Assembly: GCA_046724035.1 (NCBI GenBank)
Contig: JBKOVT010000224.1
Location: 1-12,511 of the forward strand
Reading direction: 5' to 3'
DNA from: DATARH01 sp046724035
Lineage (GTDB): Bacteria; Pseudomonadota; Alphaproteobacteria; ATCC43930; CGMCC-115725
Length of the DNA stretch: 12,511 bases
Positions within the stretch are counted from its first letter, which is position 1. Every line of letters starts with the position of its first letter. This document shows positions 1-6,424 of the stretch, one piece after another. Below the pieces are notes generated by a model. The model did no database searches and had not been told where the DNA came from. It worked only from the letters and a program-made list of their open reading frames with translations. A program made the position numbers and the translations under genes.

Positions 1-1
1 G

Positions 2-13
2 CATTATTCCTCC
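2..13 (-). promoter_or_regulatory. RBS and start codon of a leftward gene leaving the window
   Basis: On the minus strand, GGAGGAA (13 to 7) is followed closely by ATG (4 to 2). This is a good Shine-Dalgarno at short but acceptable spacing. Only the start codon and one more base of the gene are visible, so the product cannot be named. The Fur-like sites at 37-87 lie just upstream and fit a regulated leftward gene. The stop codon TAA of a spurious upstream frame overlaps the ATG; that frame has no protein-like composition. Moderate-to-low confidence. Confidence 0.4.
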
Positions 14-36
14 GAAGCACACCGCGGCACACGCGA

Positions 37-90
37 TTGAGAATTGATTGCACGGGTTAGTAGAACTGCCAATGAGAATGAGTCGCAACT
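37..90 (-). promoter_or_regulatory. Two Fur-like operator sites upstream of the leftward gene
   Basis: Two related sequences lie about 35 bases apart: TTGAGAATTGATTGCA (37-52) and ATGAGAATGAGTCGCA (72-87). Both share GAGAAT followed by a GA..GCA tail. The second, read leftward as TTGCGACTCATTCTCAT, strongly resembles Fur boxes found in front of iron-uptake genes in proteobacteria. In the leftward direction TTGCGA (88-83) could serve as a -35 element, so a bound repressor would block it. The element is flanked by a perfect 10-base inverted repeat (43-52 and 97-106). The pattern is seen in the sequence; assignment to Fur is inference. Confidence 0.4.
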
Positions 91-465
91 GGGCCATGCA
101 ATCAATGCAAGCCTGTCGATGTCGCGCATGTGATAATGGCCGACACCAGGCCCGCTTTCGCAAATGACGGCTCGTTGAAATCGTCCGGTGCTGGCCAGGG
201 GCCGTAAGCCGAGGATTGACCCGTGCTCGGCCGTTAAGGGCAGGACGCGCCGGCCCGTTTGCGATCCCAACGCTAAAGTCGGCGACGCGGGATGCCGATT
301 TCGTGGTGAGCGGGGCAAGGCGGTGAAAACCCGCTGGCGACGGCGGGGCTTTCTCTTTGCCCGATCGCCCGATCATACCCGCCGCGCTCTCTCGCGACTT
401 TTTGCGGACATGCCGCGGACACAAACGGGCAACCGTTCGGGAATATCCTGTAAGTCCTTGAAAAA
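91..465. other. Intergenic stretch without a supported gene
   Basis: All frames here give arginine- and proline-rich translations with no recognisable domain, and those that continue rightward run through the tRNA. I see no credible ribosome binding site with a coding-like ORF. The stretch holds a weak hairpin (326-347) and a T-tract just after the tRNA 3' end on the minus strand. It has no integrase fragment, direct repeat of the tRNA end or insertion-sequence remnant. Confidence 0.6.
326..347 (-). terminator. Weak possible terminator downstream of the tRNA
   Basis: Read on the minus strand, CCCGC (347-343), an 8-base loop and GCGGG (334-330) form a 5-bp GC stem followed directly by TTTT (329-326). 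It lies about 120 bases past the tRNA 3' end and could stop tRNA read-through before the leftward gene. The stem is short, so this is only a candidate. Confidence 0.25.
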
Positions 466-542
466 TGGCGCGCCCGAGAGGAGTCGAACCCCTAACCCCC
501 AGATCCGTAGTCTGGTGCTCTATCCAGTTGAGCTACGGGCGC
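466..542 (-). tRNA. tRNA-Arg (anticodon ACG)
   Basis: The minus strand folds into a complete cloverleaf. The 7-bp acceptor stem GCGCCCG/CGGGCGC pairs perfectly, the D-stem is GCTC/GAGC, and the anticodon stem is CCAGA/TCTGG. The loop CTACGGA gives anticodon ACG, and the T-arm carries the standard TTCGACT loop. Discriminator G is followed by an encoded CCA (468-466). ACG becomes ICG by A34 deamination in bacteria and reads CGU, CGC and CGA, heavily used arginine codons in a genome of this composition. The gene stands alone. No integrase or duplicated 3' end suggests use as an attachment site here. Confidence 0.96.
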
Positions 543-586
543 TTATGCCAGGCCGCGGCCAGCTTGTTCGGCGGCGAGGGCGGCAA

Positions 587-615
587 CAATTACGCCAGCC
601 CTCCGCCTATGGCAA
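587..615 (-). promoter_or_regulatory. Candidate promoter of the tRNA-Arg gene
   Basis: On the minus strand TTGCCA (615-610) and TAATTG (592-587) are separated by 17 bases, about 45 bases upstream of the tRNA 5' end. The -35 match is fair and the -10 match weak. Position and spacing are the main support. Confidence 0.3.
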
Positions 616-739
616 GTTCATCCCGGCAAGTTCCCCGGTGCAACTCACCGAGGCAAGCTGCATTGGGGCGGGTTGACCATCGCCGCCGATCGCCTCAGAT
701 GGGGCCTCACGGGCGGGTTCGCCAGGGAGAAGTTACGCG

Positions 740-1984
740 ATGGCCGATACGGCGATACTCACCGCGCCGCCGGCGGGCATAGCCGAATCGGATGATCCGG
801 CGCGGCGGCCCGTCGTGATGTTGCTCCCGGGCGGGCATCGTCGCGCCGAAGCGGGCCATCCCTGGATCTATTCCAACGAGATCGCGATGGATGCGGCCGC
901 GAAGGCGCTCGCGCCGGGCGCCCTTGTCACGTTACGGCGCAGCGACGAGCGCCCGCTCGGCGTCGCGATGTTCAACCCGCATACGCTGTTGGCGGCGCGG
1001 CTCCTCGACCGGGACGCCGCGCGCCCGATCGGCAAGCGCTTTTTCGTGCGTCATCTCGAACGCGCCTTGCGTCTGCGCGAGCGGCTCTACCGCGCGCCCT
1101 ATTACCGGCTCATCCATGCCGAAGCGGACGGGCTTCCGGGTCTGGTCATCGACCGGTTCGGCCCGGTGCTTGTCGTGCAGGCCAACACCGCGGGCATCGA
1201 CCGGCTGATGCCGCTGGTGCTCGAGGCGCTGCAGCAGGTGCTAAGCCCGGAGACGATCGTGCTGCGCAACGACAGCCCGGCGCGCGCGCTCGAAGGTCTT
1301 GCCGCCGAGACCCGCATGGCTGTCGGCCAGATCGATGGCCCGGTGCCGCTCGAGGAGAACGGCGCCGTCTACGAGGCCGATGTGCTGGCTGGCCAGAAGA
1401 CCGGCTGGTTTTACGACCAGCGCGACAACCGCGCCTTTATCGCCGGGCTGGCGGACGGCGCGCGGGTCATCGATCTCTATACCTATAGCGGCGGGTTTGC
1501 TGTCGCGGCCGCCTGCGCGGGCGCCGCCTCGGTGCTCGGCATCGACCGCTCCGAGCCGGCCCTGGCCCTCACCGAGGACGCGGCGCGGCGGAACGATATC
1601 GCCGAGCGCTGCACCTTCCGCCGCGGCGAGGTTTTTGCCGAGGCAGCGGCGCTCTCCGCTGCCGGCGAGCGCTTTGACATCGTGGTCGCCGACCCGCCGC
1701 CTTTTGCGCGATCGAAGCGCGATGTGGGACCGGCGTTGCGCGGCTATCGCAAGCTGGCGCGGCTCGCCGCGCAGCTGACCGCACCGGGCGGCATCCTGTT
1801 CCTCGCGTCCTGCTCGCATAATGTCGGCACCCCTGAGTTCGCAGAGGCGGTGCGGCGCGGGCTCGCCGATGCCGGACGCGGCGGCCGCATCCTGCGCCAA
1901 TCCGGCGCCGGGCCCGATCATCCGGTTCACCCGGCACTGCCCGAAACCGCTTATCTGAAGGCGCTGACCTTGGCGCTCGATTGA
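740..1984 (+). CDS. rlmI: RlmI-like SAM-dependent 23S rRNA methyltransferase
   Basis: A 414-residue protein of the COG1092/RlmI family, cytoplasmic enzymes that add a methyl group from S-adenosylmethionine to a cytosine of 23S rRNA. The N-terminal part (roughly 22-100) matches the RNA-binding PUA-like domain, with the family's HPWIYSNEI segment. A central EEHI-like region follows, then a Rossmann methyltransferase domain: DQRDNR (226-231), SAM-binding DLYTYSGGF (245-253), catalytic-site DPPPF (318-322) and SCSHN (357-361), where Cys358 is the likely nucleophile. Length is close to E. coli RlmI (about 396), the extra being an N-terminal extension. ATG 740 has AGGGAG about nine bases upstream. 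Family assignment is firm; the exact target base (C1962 in E. coli) is inferred from homology. It converges with the histidine kinase gene. Confidence 0.9.
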   Translation: MADTAILTAPPAGIAESDDPARRPVVMLLPGGHRRAEAGHPWIYSNEIAMDAAAKALAPGALVTLRRSDERPLGVAMFNPHTLLAARLLDRDAARPIGKRFFVRHLERALRLRERLYRAPYYRLIHAEADGLPGLVIDRFGPVLVVQANTAGIDRLMPLVLEALQQVLSPETIVLRNDSPARALEGLAAETRMAVGQIDGPVPLEENGAVYEADVLAGQKTGWFYDQRDNRAFIAGLADGARVIDLYTYSGGFAVAAACAGAASVLGIDRSEPALALTEDAARRNDIAERCTFRRGEVFAEAAALSAAGERFDIVVADPPPFARSKRDVGPALRGYRKLARLAAQLTAPGGILFLASCSHNVGTPEFAEAVRRGLADAGRGGRILRQSGAGPDHPVHPALPETAYLKALTLALD

Positions 1985-1987
1985 TTG

Positions 1988-3376
1988 CTACGCGGTCGCG
2001 CGGCGGGCCGCCGCGGGCTGGCTCTGCGCGGCCGGCAGGCTCAGCCGGAATGTCGTGCCCGCGCCGGTCGTATCGACGAGCGCGAGATCGCCACCCTGAC
2101 CGCGCATCAATTCCCGCGCGATCGCGAGGCCGAGTCCGGTGCCGCCCGGCCGCGCCGAGCCAAAGAAGGGCCGGAACAGGTTTTCCCGGGCGCGCGGCGG
2201 CAGGCCGTGCCCGTCATCGGCGACATCGATTGCCACCGTCCCGTTCTCGGCCGATGCAGAAAATCGCACATGCCGCGCGCCCGCTTCGAGAGCGTTCTGC
2301 GTCAGGTTGAGCAGCACGCGAAACAGCTGGTCGCGATCCGCCCGCACCATCAGCCGTTGCGGAACGTCCGCCTCGATCGCAACGCCATTGTCGCCGGCCA
2401 TTGCCGGCTCGATCTCCTCGATCAGCGGCAACAGCTCGAAGCGGCTCGGCGAGAAGGGCGGCGCTCCTTCCCGCGAGAAGTCGAGCGTCCGGGTGCACAG
2501 CGCGACGGCGCGGTCGATCGCCTCGAAGAGGCGCGGCGCGACGCGGCGCACTTCCGGAGCGGCGCTGTCCGCAAGCCCGTCGCTGACGAGCCGCGCCGTC
2601 GCGAGGATGGCGCGCAGATCGTGGTTGATCTTCGTGACGGCGGTGCCGAGCGCGGCCAGGCGAGCGCGCTGAGCGAGCGCGCCACGGACGGTTTCCTGCA
2701 GCATCGCCAATTCGTTTTCGGCGCGGCCAATCTCGTCGCGCCGGCCGCTCGGCACGATGCGCCGCGTCGCATCCTCCGGATCCTGGCGAAACGAGGTCAT
2801 GCTCCCGGTGATGCGCCGCATCGGCCGCACCAGCAGCCATTGCAGGCTGAGATAGACGAGCGCCGCGGTGGTCAAGGAGATGACGACCGACAATTCGAGA
2901 ATGCGGACGCCAAAATCCCACATCTCGCGCCGCAGCGGCGCCTCGTCGAGCAGCAGCTCGACCGTGGCGCCGGGCTCCGTAGGCGCCGGCCCGACGACCC
3001 GCATGACCCGGTTGTCATTCCTCGCGAGGGTTTCGAGCGAGCGCTGGATCCAGATCGGGACATTGCCCTTGGTCAGGTCGAAGGTCACATCGGGCTGCGG
3101 CACAACCTGCCCGTCGAGCATGAACACCATGCCGTTCGGCCGGTGCAGGATGACCGCGTGCGCGCCGACATCGCGCAGGATCAGATTGGTCATCGGCTGA
3201 TCGAGCTTGCCGTTGGGACTCGCCGCCAATGCCAGACTCGCGAGATGCGCGGCGGCGAGGTGGTTGTCGAAATACGTCATGCGGAAGCGCGCCACCGAGG
3301 GCACAAAAATGAACACCTCGCTGAGCATGACGAAAAACACCGTCAGCACGAGAAGCCGGGCGGAGAGGCTGCGCAT
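1988..3376 (-). CDS. Membrane sensor histidine kinase, orphan
   Basis: A 462-residue membrane histidine kinase. A first transmembrane segment spans about 7-27, a periplasmic sensor region about 28-157, and a second membrane segment about 159-182, followed by a HAMP-type linker (180-232). The dimerisation domain carries the phospho-acceptor His252 in INHDLR, an HDLR variant of the usual H-box. The ATPase domain shows N-box NLTQNALEAG (357-366), G1 DDGHGLP (387-393), F-box LFRPFF (400-405) and G2 GGTGLGLAIA (411-420), so all catalytic boxes are present. The sensor region has no domain I recognise. ATG 3376 has AGGGA upstream. No response regulator lies next to it. It sits 55 bases downstream of the PhyH-like gene on the same strand and is probably co-transcribed. 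Its input signal is unknown. Confidence 0.9.
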   Translation of the reverse strand: MRSLSARLLVLTVFFVMLSEVFIFVPSVARFRMTYFDNHLAAAHLASLALAASPNGKLDQPMTNLILRDVGAHAVILHRPNGMVFMLDGQVVPQPDVTFDLTKGNVPIWIQRSLETLARNDNRVMRVVGPAPTEPGATVELLLDEAPLRREMWDFGVRILELSVVISLTTAALVYLSLQWLLVRPMRRITGSMTSFRQDPEDATRRIVPSGRRDEIGRAENELAMLQETVRGALAQRARLAALGTAVTKINHDLRAILATARLVSDGLADSAAPEVRRVAPRLFEAIDRAVALCTRTLDFSREGAPPFSPSRFELLPLIEEIEPAMAGDNGVAIEADVPQRLMVRADRDQLFRVLLNLTQNALEAGARHVRFSASAENGTVAIDVADDGHGLPPRARENLFRPFFGSARPGGTGLGLAIARELMRGQGGDLALVDTTGAGTTFRLSLPAAQSQPAAARRATA

Positions 3377-3431
3377 CGCTGTCCCTTCGCTCTACCGTCC
3401 GCCTACCGACAGTTCATTGCCCAGGGCGCGA

Positions 3432-4292
3432 TCAATCCGCCGCCGCGAATTGCCGTTCGTGCGCCTGCACTTGCTCCTCGTAATTGTCGCGATAGCGCCC
3501 GTAGACAAGCTCGTGGCGGGCGAGCGCGGCGGGATCGAGCTCTCCTTCGGGCGCGGGGATCAGGTCAAAATGCCCGCCGGTGTCCTTGCCGCGAACCAGC
3601 CTCGCGCACATCCGCACCGGGCCCGAGAGGCGGCAATGTGCCGGGATATAGCTGATGCCGAGCCCGACCCGCCGGTGATCGGCCCGGTTCGGCGCCGAGC
3701 GGTGACGGCACAGCGTGTTATGCAATGAGAAGCTGCCCGCCGACAGCTCCATCATCGCCGTGCCGCTTTGATCGACGGACTCGACGATCGCCTGGCCGGC
3801 GCCGTTGATGCTGTTCGCAAGGCGCAATGCCGCGTGATGCATCTGGCGCGGCCGGCCCTGCGACGAGGCAACTTCCATGCAGCCCGCCTCGGCGCTGGCG
3901 TCGCTCAGCGCCACCCAGGCGGTGACGTGCTGGTCATTGGGCACGAGGCCGAAATAGGTCGCATCCTGGTGCCAAGCGGCAAAGGCCGGGCTGTGTGCCT
4001 CCTTGATGAACCAGGTCGCCGTGTAGACGAGGATATCGGGCCCGATCAGGTCCTCGACGGCGTCGAGAATGCGCGGATGTCGCACCAGCGCGTCGACCCA
4101 GGGCAGAAAGACGTAGCTCGCCGAGCGCCAGCGGAAATCGCCCTGATTGACCGGCGCGCCGAGCCACTCTTCGAACCGGGCCAGCCCCGCGTTGCACTCC
4201 GCCAATTCCTGCGGCGACAAGGCCGGGAAGGGAAACAGATACCCGTCCCGCCGGTATTGCGCGATCTGTGCCTCATTCAGAACCTTGGCCAT
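3432..4292 (-). CDS. PhyH-family Fe(II)/2-oxoglutarate dioxygenase
   Basis: A 286-residue protein of the phytanoyl-CoA dioxygenase (PhyH) superfamily: cytoplasmic non-haem iron enzymes that hydroxylate a small substrate while converting 2-oxoglutarate and O2 to succinate and CO2. The opening LNEAQIAQYRRDGYLF is typical of the family. The iron ligands are His108 and Asp110 in WHQDATYFG, with distal His197 in HRSAPN; Arg207 or Arg208 would bind 2-oxoglutarate. An intact HxD argues for a hydroxylase, since SyrB2-type halogenases replace the Asp. ATG 4292 has an excellent GGAGGT about eight bases upstream and a perfect TATAAT behind it. The substrate cannot be told from sequence. The following kinase gene is 55 bases away on the same strand, so the two may form a unit. 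Confidence 0.88.
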   Translation of the reverse strand: MAKVLNEAQIAQYRRDGYLFPFPALSPQELAECNAGLARFEEWLGAPVNQGDFRWRSASYVFLPWVDALVRHPRILDAVEDLIGPDILVYTATWFIKEAHSPAFAAWHQDATYFGLVPNDQHVTAWVALSDASAEAGCMEVASSQGRPRQMHHAALRLANSINGAGQAIVESVDQSGTAMMELSAGSFSLHNTLCRHRSAPNRADHRRVGLGISYIPAHCRLSGPVRMCARLVRGKDTGGHFDLIPAPEGELDPAALARHELVYGRYRDNYEEQVQAHERQFAAAD

Positions 4293-4315
4293 GACCGAAC
4301 CTCCAAGCCTGGCGA

Positions 4316-4321
4316 ATTATA
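4316..4321 (-). promoter_or_regulatory. Candidate -10 box for the PhyH-like gene
   Basis: A perfect TATAAT reads leftward at 4321-4316, about 24 bases upstream of the ATG at 4292. No good -35 lies at 17 bases (GGGCGC is found there), so the promoter is either activator-dependent or uses another element. It faces away from the promoter at 4365-4394, making the interval a divergent control region. Confidence 0.4.
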
Positions 4322-4364
4322 ACCCGGCCGGGCGTGGAGCGCCCCTTTCGTTGACGTCCCTTCA

Positions 4365-4394
4365 TTGACACTGCGCGAGCGGCCTCTTTATCTT
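4365..4394 (+). promoter_or_regulatory. Promoter of the carbamoyltransferase cluster
   Basis: A perfect -35 TTGACA (4365-4370) is followed after 18 bases by TATCTT (4389-4394), which matches four of six -10 positions including the key first TA and last T. Transcription would start near 4401, leaving a leader of about 20 bases before the TTG start at 4421. It is the best sigma-70-type promoter I see in the window and supports a real gene immediately after it. Confidence 0.55.
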
Positions 4395-4420
4395 CGCCGA
4401 CCAGGCATCCGGGGGCCGAG

Positions 4421-4588
4421 TTGTCGCGAGAATTGATCATTGCAGTGCTTTTATTCGCCGGCGCGGCGATCGGCCTCCTTGCCGTCTTTGCACGGCGCCT
4501 TCTGTTGCCTTTGTATCTGAAGGAAATCCGGCGGGTCGAGATCCCCCGAGATCCCGAGGACGCGATTATCACTTACCCGCTCGCCTGA
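4421..4588 (+). CDS. Small single-pass membrane protein, hypothetical
   Basis: A 55-residue ORF starting at TTG 4421 and ending at TGA 4586. It begins (M)SRELIIAVLLFAGAAIGLL: one strongly hydrophobic segment (about 5-22), then ARRLLLPLYLKEIRR, a basic amphipathic stretch, then a short acidic tail ending in YPLA. This is the composition of a real N-out/C-in single-pass membrane protein. GGGGG (4411-4415) lies at good spacing before the TTG and a promoter at 4365-4394 points into it. There is no ATG or GTG in the frame between the preceding stop (4352) and this point. Third positions are G/C-rich. I recognise no family. It stands 8 bases before another tiny ORF and heads the carbamoyltransferase cluster, suggesting a membrane partner of that system. 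Function unknown. Confidence 0.55.
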   Translation: MSRELIIAVLLFAGAAIGLLAVFARRLLLPLYLKEIRRVEIPRDPEDAIITYPLA

Positions 4589-4596
4589 CCCATCTC

Positions 4597-4713
4597 GTGT
4601 CTGTCCGTCGATTTCGGCTTGCCCTGATTTTCTGGCTATTGGCGCCGGTCGCCTTGATGCGTCGCCTGCGTCCCGGCCGTTCTGGGTGGATCGCGGCCGC
4701 GCGGAGGCGGTGA
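4597..4713 (+). CDS. Very small hydrophobic ORF ahead of the carbamoyltransferase
   Basis: A 38-residue ORF from GTG 4597 to TGA 4711. It reads MSVRRFRLALIFWLLAPVAL and then a basic tail rich in Arg (RRLRPG, AARRR). It has one hydrophobic segment of about 15 residues bracketed by arginines, as in small inner-membrane proteins. It starts 8 bases after the stop of the 55-residue ORF and ends one base before the GTG of the carbamoyltransferase. No Shine-Dalgarno precedes it, so translation would have to be coupled to the upstream ORF. The hydrophobic stretch loosely recalls, from memory, the C-terminal membrane segment of SxtJ-type proteins that accompany carbamoyltransferases elsewhere; I cannot test that here. 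It may equally be a chance ORF in a GC-rich leader. Confidence 0.35.
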   Translation: MSVRRFRLALIFWLLAPVALMRRLRPGRSGWIAAARRR

Positions 4714-4714
4714 C

Positions 4715-6424
4715 GTGCTGATCCTAGGAATATCCTGCTATTACCATGACAGCGCCGTCGCCCTCGTGGACGACAGCCGGGTCCTGTTCGCGATCCATGA
4801 GGAGCGGCTGAGCCGGTTGAAGCACGATGCGCGCTTTCCGGTGCTGGCGATCGGGAGCGCACTGCATGCCTGCGGGCTGCGCATCAACGATATCGACCGC
4901 ATCGTCTTTTACGAAGAGCCGAAGCTGAAGCTGAGCCGGTTGTGGGATCAGGTCATCGACAATTGGCCGCGCTCCCGCCGGATCTTTGACAACGATCTAC
5001 CCCGCTTCGTGCAGCACAAATTACCGATTGCCGGCCAGCTGCGCGCCCATATGGGGTTCAACCATCCGGTCGAGTTTTCCGAGCATCACCGCTCGCACGC
5101 CGCCTCGGCTTTCTTCACCTCACCCTTCGAGCGCGCAATCGTCGTGACGCTCGACGGGGTCGGCGAATACGAGACCGCGAGCGTGCATCTCGGCCAAGGC
5201 AACCGGCTGACGAAGCTGCGCTCGATCCATTTCCCGCACTCGCTCGGCCTGTTTTACTCGGTCTTTACTCAGTATCTCGGCTTTGAGGTCAATGAGGGTG
5301 AATACAAGGTCATGGGCCTCGCGCCCTATGGCCGGCCGCTCTATCGCGACAAGCTGATCGGGCCGATCCTCAAATTACACGAGGACGGTGCCTTCACGCT
5401 GAACCGGCGGTTCTTCGATTTCTGCCGGCATGACCGGCATTACGATCCGTCGCTGATCGCGCATCTCGGCCTGATGCCTCGCCGTCCGGATGAGCCGGTC
5501 CGCGAGGAGCATCACGATCTCGCCGCTTCCGTGCAGGAGGCGCTGGAGATCGCGATCGCGGGCATCCTGCCGCCGCTGATGCGCGAATACGGCACCAGCG
5601 ATTTCTGCTTCGCCGGAGGGGTTGCGCTCAACTGCACCGCCAATGCGCGCATGATCCGGGATCTCGGCATCCGCTCGCACATCCACCCGGCGGCGGGGGA
5701 TGCCGGTGGCGCGCTTGGCGCGGCCTTGCAATCGGTGATGCGCTCGCGGGAGAACGAGCCGACCCAGCGCTATCCGCTATGCGCCTATCTCGGCGTCGAT
5801 TATCCGGAACCCGTGATCAAGGCGACCTTGTCGCTCAACAACATCCCTTTCCGGGAATGCGCCGATATTGCCGAGGAGCTGGCGGACGCGCTCGTGGCGG
5901 GCAAGGTCGTCGCGATCCTGCACGGCCGTGACGAGTGGGGGCCGCGCTCTCTCGGCGCGCGCTCGATCCTCGCCGACCCGCGCCATGCCGAGATGAAGGA
6001 TCACCTCAACGCCAAAATCAAATTCCGCGAGGAGTTCCGCCCCTTCGCGCCGGTCGTCAAACAGGAGGCTTACGGCGAGTGGTTCGAGACGCTCGGCATG
6101 GCGGAGAGCCCCTTTATGCTCTACACGCATAAGGCGCTGCGCCCGGATCAAACCGCGGCGGTGACGCATGTCGACGGGACGAGCCGAGTGCAGACCGTCT
6201 CGGCCGAGCAGAACCCGTATCTATATCGAATCCTCGATGCGTTCGAGCGGCGCACCGGCGTGCCGGTGCTGATCAACACCTCTTTCAATCTGCGCGGCGA
6301 GCCGATCGTCTCGAGCCCATCGGACGCGCTGAAGACATTCTTTGCTTCCGGCATCGATGCGCTGGCGATGGAAGATGTCTTGGTCGAGAAACAGGCGGCT
6401 GCGGATGCAAGCGCCCCGGTTTGA
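4715..6424 (+). CDS. NodU/TobZ-family O-carbamoyltransferase
   Basis: A 569-residue cytoplasmic enzyme of the NodU/CmcH/TobZ family. These make carbamoyl-adenylate from carbamoyl phosphate and ATP, then transfer the carbamoyl group to a hydroxyl of a sugar, antibiotic or glycan. The N-terminal Kae1/TsaD-like domain opens with LILGISCYYHDSAVALV and carries the metal-site motif EHHRSHA (123-129; His124, His128) and DGVGE (Asp147). GGVALNCTANARM lies in the middle. The C-terminal domain holds GRDEWGPRSLGARSILADPR from residue 404, a variant of the usual GRxEFGPRALGNRSIL, then FRPFAP and NTSFNLRGEPIV. Length is normal for the family. GTG 4715 follows GGAGG by seven bases. The acceptor is unknown. 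It overlaps the SGNH gene by 20 bases, so the two are surely co-translated. Confidence 0.93.
   Translation: MLILGISCYYHDSAVALVDDSRVLFAIHEERLSRLKHDARFPVLAIGSALHACGLRINDIDRIVFYEEPKLKLSRLWDQVIDNWPRSRRIFDNDLPRFVQHKLPIAGQLRAHMGFNHPVEFSEHHRSHAASAFFTSPFERAIVVTLDGVGEYETASVHLGQGNRLTKLRSIHFPHSLGLFYSVFTQYLGFEVNEGEYKVMGLAPYGRPLYRDKLIGPILKLHEDGAFTLNRRFFDFCRHDRHYDPSLIAHLGLMPRRPDEPVREEHHDLAASVQEALEIAIAGILPPLMREYGTSDFCFAGGVALNCTANARMIRDLGIRSHIHPAAGDAGGALGAALQSVMRSRENEPTQRYPLCAYLGVDYPEPVIKATLSLNNIPFRECADIAEELADALVAGKVVAILHGRDEWGPRSLGARSILADPRHAEMKDHLNAKIKFREEFRPFAPVVKQEAYGEWFETLGMAESPFMLYTHKALRPDQTAAVTHVDGTSRVQTVSAEQNPYLYRILDAFERRTGVPVLINTSFNLRGEPIVSSPSDALKTFFASGIDALAMEDVLVEKQAAADASAPV

Noticed and set aside
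4..318. 104-residue minus-strand frame at the left end
   Set aside because: It covers the Fur-like operator region, has no domain or codon bias, and its stop merely overlaps the better-supported ATG at 4.
440..545. tRNA 3' end as an integration site for a mobile element
   Set aside because: No integrase, excisionase or second copy of the tRNA end is found in the window.
188..782. Two plus-strand frames (188-676 and 465-782) running through the tRNA
   Set aside because: Both cross the complete tRNA-Arg gene and read it as protein; neither has a ribosome site or a recognisable domain.
1985..3655. 556-residue plus-strand open frame opposite the histidine kinase
   Set aside because: It is rich in Arg, Asp, Gln and His with no domain, lies wholly antisense to a kinase with every catalytic box, and is the usual long shadow frame of a high-GC gene.
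4715..6424. A TsaD-type tRNA threonylcarbamoyl enzyme
   Set aside because: The N-terminal fold is related, but the C-terminal carbamoyltransferase domain with GRDEWGPRSLG and the 569-residue length fit NodU/TobZ, not TsaD (about 340 residues).
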